Shown here: piece after piece, positions 63,512 to 64,000 of the stretch | Layout: every line of letters begins with the position of its first letter | How positions within the stretch are numbered: position 1 is the stretch's first letter | NCBI RefSeq assembly: GCF_051262515.1 | Contig: NZ_JBIMER010000014.1 | Location: 9,543 to 73,542, forward strand | Source of the DNA: Arthrobacter_N sp051262515 | GTDB lineage: Bacteria > Actinomycetota > Actinomycetes > Actinomycetales > Micrococcaceae | DNA length: 64,000 nt | Direction of reading: 5' to 3' | Translations under genes and position numbers: made by a program | The notes under the pieces: model-generated | The model's input: only the letters and a program-made list of their open reading frames with translations | Databases searched by the model: none | Told to the model about the DNA's origin: nothing

Positions 63512-63934
63512 ATGAAGAGCGAGCCGGGCACGCCACTACAGGACTGGGCGCGGCATTTCGCCGAGTCGTTGGCCAATGGCGCCGGTGCGCCAGCGTTGCT
63601 GACTGTCGCGTCGTGCTCCACACCGGCGACCGCCCGGCAGGTCGTTGTCGCCGTCCACCGGTTGGCAACGGAGGCTGGGTGGGCCGTCTATGATGTCGAC
63701 GCAGCGGATGCCACCGGCCCTGGCGTCCTTCAGGAGCGTGGGGTCTGCGTGCTGCATCTGACGGACCGGCCAATGTCTAACGCCTTAATTGCGATGGTCG
63801 CGGGGTTCCAACACTTGATCCGCAGGGGGCTCCCGGTCGCGTTGGTCGTAGTGGGGACGCCATCGGGGGTGCGGGTGTTGCGACGGCATGCCGCTCTGGG
63901 ATGGCTAGCCCGCTCCGAGCCGCTGAATTGTTAG
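63512..63934 (+). CDS. ATPase-like protein, apparently cut by an IS
   Basis: A 140-residue frame. ALLTVASCSTPATARQVVVAVHRLATEAGWAVYDVD and VALVVVGTPSGVRVLRRHAAL resemble the start of AAA ATPase proteins, where GTPSG is followed by a lid region. The P-loop is degenerate. The frame stops within a few bases of the IS terminus at about 63934, so the C-terminal part was probably removed by the insertion. Confidence 0.5.
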   Translation: MKSEPGTPLQDWARHFAESLANGAGAPALLTVASCSTPATARQVVVAVHRLATEAGWAVYDVDAADATGPGVLQERGVCVLHLTDRPMSNALIAMVAGFQHLIRRGLPVALVVVGTPSGVRVLRRHAALGWLARSEPLNC

Positions 63935-64000
63935 GGCCTGTCAAGCTGTTTGTGTAAGTGAACTAGTCAGTTAGTGGTTTTAGTCGTTTCAGAGGTGGAG
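63934..64000. mobile_element. Terminus of an IS element, probably IS256-like
   Basis: GGGCCTGTCAAGCTGTTTGT at about 63934-63953 has the form of IS256-family terminal repeats in actinobacteria, which carry a TTTGTGTAAG motif. The preceding gene ends at this point. The transposase would lie beyond the window. Confidence 0.45.

Noticed and set aside
34621..64000. Prophage
   Set aside because: An integrase and excisionase are present, but no capsid, tail, terminase or lysis gene was found.

Overview
The window is high-GC actinobacterial DNA. Mycothione reductase, a GarA/MerR cluster, a DctA-linked CitA/DcuS-type two-component system and the order parA-scpA-scpB-rluB-tyrA-cmk-der-tRNA-Pro all fit Micrococcaceae (Arthrobacter sensu lato or a close genus). 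The genus is an inference.

Region 1 (1-34360) is ordinary chromosome. It holds a Nudix hydrolase end and a frameshifted unknown gene. Next is a propionate (methylcitrate cycle) locus: a GntR regulator, prpD, prpB and prpC on the minus strand, divergent from the acyl-CoA synthetase gene prpE, with two copies of TGTATACAC in between. Then come a sensor kinase/response regulator pair divergent from dctA, the parA-scpAB-rluB-tyrA-cmk-der run, tRNA-Pro(GGG), and the garA-merR-DUF151-merR cluster. Two further ParA/MinD-type ATPases flank pyruvate carboxylase. Mycothione reductase, a long-chain acyl-CoA synthetase, a ROK sugar kinase and an alpha/beta hydrolase finish the region. Several strong hairpins mark operon ends.

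Region 2 (34621 to at least 41200) is the start of a large acquired island. It opens with a tyrosine recombinase and an excisionase-like HTH protein. Then come a gene with two frameshifts, an endonuclease/exonuclease/phosphatase protein, an nrdH-like redoxin with a ribbon-helix-helix partner, a helicase-associated-repeat protein and a KfrA-like protein. A pair of 120-bp direct repeats flanks the KfrA gene, which gives this part a plasmid-partition look.

Region 3 (about 41400-64000) is a defence-type island with lower GC and little sequence I can name. It carries a 619-residue unknown protein with an internal duplication, a membrane-anchored Mrr-like nuclease, and a second, truncated copy of the nrdH/RHH module. 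An AlbA_2-domain protein lies divergent from a single-chain type ISP (LlaGI-like) restriction-modification enzyme. Two unknown proteins follow. An IS21-family element with a 6-bp target duplication and an amber stop in istA comes next, then a serine recombinase with a res-like site. A PrrC/RloC-like AAA ATPase with a zinc hook and a candidate Arg-Glu-His nuclease triad follows, translationally coupled to an unannotatable 46-residue protein. Several small or frameshifted genes finish the region. The window ends in what looks like the terminus of an IS256-like element that cuts an ATPase-like gene.

The best candidates for something undescribed are the 46-aa/RloC-like pair (58500-60942), the duplicated-domain protein facing the Mrr membrane nuclease (41911-44863), and the repeat-flanked KfrA locus (40006-41163). 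No CRISPR array, rRNA or prophage structural gene was seen.
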